Assembly: GCA_034336665.1 (NCBI GenBank)
Contig: JAPFBE010000002.1
Coordinates: 6,184,146-6,248,145 of the forward strand
Reading direction: 5' to 3'
Origin: Luscinia megarhynchos
Taxonomy: Eukaryota; Chordata; Aves; Passeriformes; Turdidae
Length of the DNA stretch: 64,000 bases
Under the pieces are notes generated by a model that was given only the letters and a program-made list of their open reading frames with translations, ran no database searches and was not told the DNA's origin. Of the stretch, positions 62,301 to 64,000 are shown in pieces (position 1 is the first letter of the stretch; each line of letters opens with the position of its first letter). A program made the translations under genes and the position numbers.

Positions 62301-64000
62301 GGAAAGTAAATGCCTGGAGATAATCTGAGGGGGCTGCAGTCATGGTGCTCTTGGTGGAGATTGTTGTGTGAGTGCTGCAGAGGTGTGCCCTGTTCTGGCC
62401 TGTTCAGACAGGTGGCAAGGAAGCTGTTGCCAAGGCTTTTGAGGAAAGATAACAGGGTAATCTGTCCTTCTGGGAAGCAAGGGTGGAGCAGGTACATGAG
62501 CCTTTGTCCAGGAGTGTCCTGCCAAATGCAAACAAAAAGAGTTTTAAGGCTTCTGTGCAACATTTGGTTTGGATGAAAAATTTTAATGTTCCTATAGCTA
62601 AGTAATTTATGTACTTTTCATGTTTCTATTGTTTTAGATTGTATTGGGTAGTGGAGAATAGCCATTAGTCTGTATCATTCAGAGTCAGTGCAGATTTCTT
62701 TGAGTAATTTCCAGTAGTTACAGACTGTCTTGACAGGATAATTTATGTTTGAATTTTATCCATTTCATATCATAACTTGCAGTTCACTTTTGAGCTGGAC
62801 TCTTCCCCTCCATCTGAACGGAACTTAGACCCCTCCTGAATTCAAAGTCTGAATATACCTCTGGCTTCTTTTACATCCCAGAAAGATGCTTCCACTAATT
62901 ATCTTATTTATGCTTTATGTAACATCTCTCAAGGTAGCTCATGAAGACAGTGAATCTGCCACTGAAGACTTAGTGGGACTGAGTTTAAACTTGGACAATA
63001 AAGACGGCACTGCAGCAAAAATCCCCAAATGTCTTTAGAAAGCAAACACAGAAAGGACACTAAACAATATTCACTAACGAGTTCCAACACGTATGCAAAC
63101 AAATATTTTTTCCTAGTTTTCATTCAAGTCCCCCTTGTTGTTTCCTACCATTGAAACTACTTATAATCTATTTTCACAAAACACAAGAAATTTTAATAAT
63201 TTAAAACTTCTGAATCTAGGCAGGTGTACAAATATCCTATCCCCTCTCCTCTTTCAATATCTCATGCACCCCTGACAACAAATCTCTGTAATTTTTCTTC
63301 CAGGAAGGTGTGTAAGAAAACACTTTGAAAAAAATTGCTAGACTTTTTTATGGTTATTTTATGTGTGCATTTCATTTTGCTGCAGGCAGTGGCAGAAGGA
63401 AAAAAAAATCAATCCATATTTGTGCAGAATGAAAAGATGAAAAGAAAAAAACCTCTTCCAAAATAATTAGCTGTGTGGTACAAGGAATGGAATCATCAAA
63501 AATACTTGACTTTTTCTCCTGCTGCTGTTGCTGCTACTACTGCTGAGCCCTTAAAATACCTAGACACATTAAGAAAAATAGTTAGGAATGTTTATTTTGG
63601 GGTGCAGGCTGCTCTTGTTCTGGAGAGAAGTAAATGCTAGCCTTTTTATGAAGCCTGAAATCTCCCCAGTTCTAATTTTGGAGTGAGTGGTTTAAAATGC
63701 AACTGAAATGAAAAATAACCTAGCAAGGCATTTCTTTAGACAGAGATTAAATGGGTCAACCATTCATTCAGCAATTTCTTCAAATGTGTCCACAATAGCT
63801 ACAGATGAAAAATTTTATGCATCTGTCTCCATGTCTAGGGTACATTTGTGTGTGTAAATATAAATACAGAAATGAATGTATTCACATAAACATTAGCATT
63901 TGTGTGACTCTGTATTCCCATGAACATACATGGTAAATGTGGTTAATCTTGCACCTCTTCCAAAAGACTCTAGAAGCTGCAGATAGGAAATGTACTTGCA

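Larger units (their letters stand above)
51786..64000. other. Gene-free AT-rich tract, right part
   Basis: No coding exon of a recognised family was found on either strand. The longest open frames (142 codons minus at 54463-54891; 118 codons plus at 58682-59038) show no known motif or splice-linked neighbours. Contents are a MIR-like fragment near 57.97 kb, a TTTAAAA-rich simple tract at 59251-59302 and GC-richer unidentified blocks near 61.16-61.58 kb and 62.15-62.54 kb. A short CTG/CTA-type repeat lies near 63520-63545. Confidence 0.5.

Noticed and set aside
16050..64000. Exons of POU6F2 expected from mammalian gene order
   Set aside because: I looked for POU-specific and homeodomain sequence (for example VWFCNKRQ) on the minus strand and did not see it.
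1..64000. CRISPR arrays, bacterial operons, riboswitches, tRNA or rRNA genes
   Set aside because: The window is vertebrate nuclear DNA. No direct-repeat/spacer pattern and no structural RNA gene was recognised.

Overview
This window looks like a bird nuclear chromosome, probably a neoavian or passerine species. The reasons are short vertebrate introns with GT/GC-AG boundaries, CR1 LINE remnants ending in the avian ATTCTATGATTCTR-type tail, and solo LTRs that I recognise as avian ERVK and ERVL types. Alu- or L1-like mammalian repeats are absent. It holds two protein-coding genes, both in the first 16 kb, followed by about 48 kb in which I find no coding exon.

Region 1 (1-10.4 kb, + strand) carries the 3' part of a MED1-family gene. 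This is a short paralogue of Mediator subunit 1 (MED1-like), of which eleven coding exons are visible at 1783-9462. Its 5' exons lie left of the window. The protein keeps the conserved MED1 core but stops soon after it. It lacks the long C-terminal tail and the LxxLL nuclear-receptor boxes of canonical MED1.

Region 2 (11.4-15.9 kb, - strand) carries YAE1, complete in three coding exons (222 residues). It is an adaptor of cytosolic iron-sulphur protein assembly with a clear deca-GX3 motif. The two genes lie tail to tail. Upstream of YAE1, at about 15.18-15.93 kb, is a CpG island with CRE, ETS, YY1-like and CTCF-like sites. It is the likely YAE1 promoter and may be bidirectional.

Region 3 (16-64 kb) is AT-rich gene-free DNA. 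It contains an ERVK-type solo LTR with a perfect 6-bp target duplication (30633-30967) and an ERVL-type LTR (46836-47419). It also contains a diverged ERVL-like LTR (about 51484-51785), a CR1 copy with a large internal deletion (about 47863-49600, - strand), and a small CR1 reverse-transcriptase remnant (about 29009-29066). The remaining items are MIR-like fragments, simple repeats, a perfect short hairpin and a few unidentified GC-richer blocks. In mammals YAE1 lies next to POU6F2, so this tract could be the YAE1-POU6F2 intergenic region. I saw no POU-domain or homeodomain exon here, and that placement is inference only.

The two genes have no obvious joint function. MED1-like is nuclear and transcriptional, and YAE1 is cytosolic Fe-S delivery. 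Their pairing is positional.
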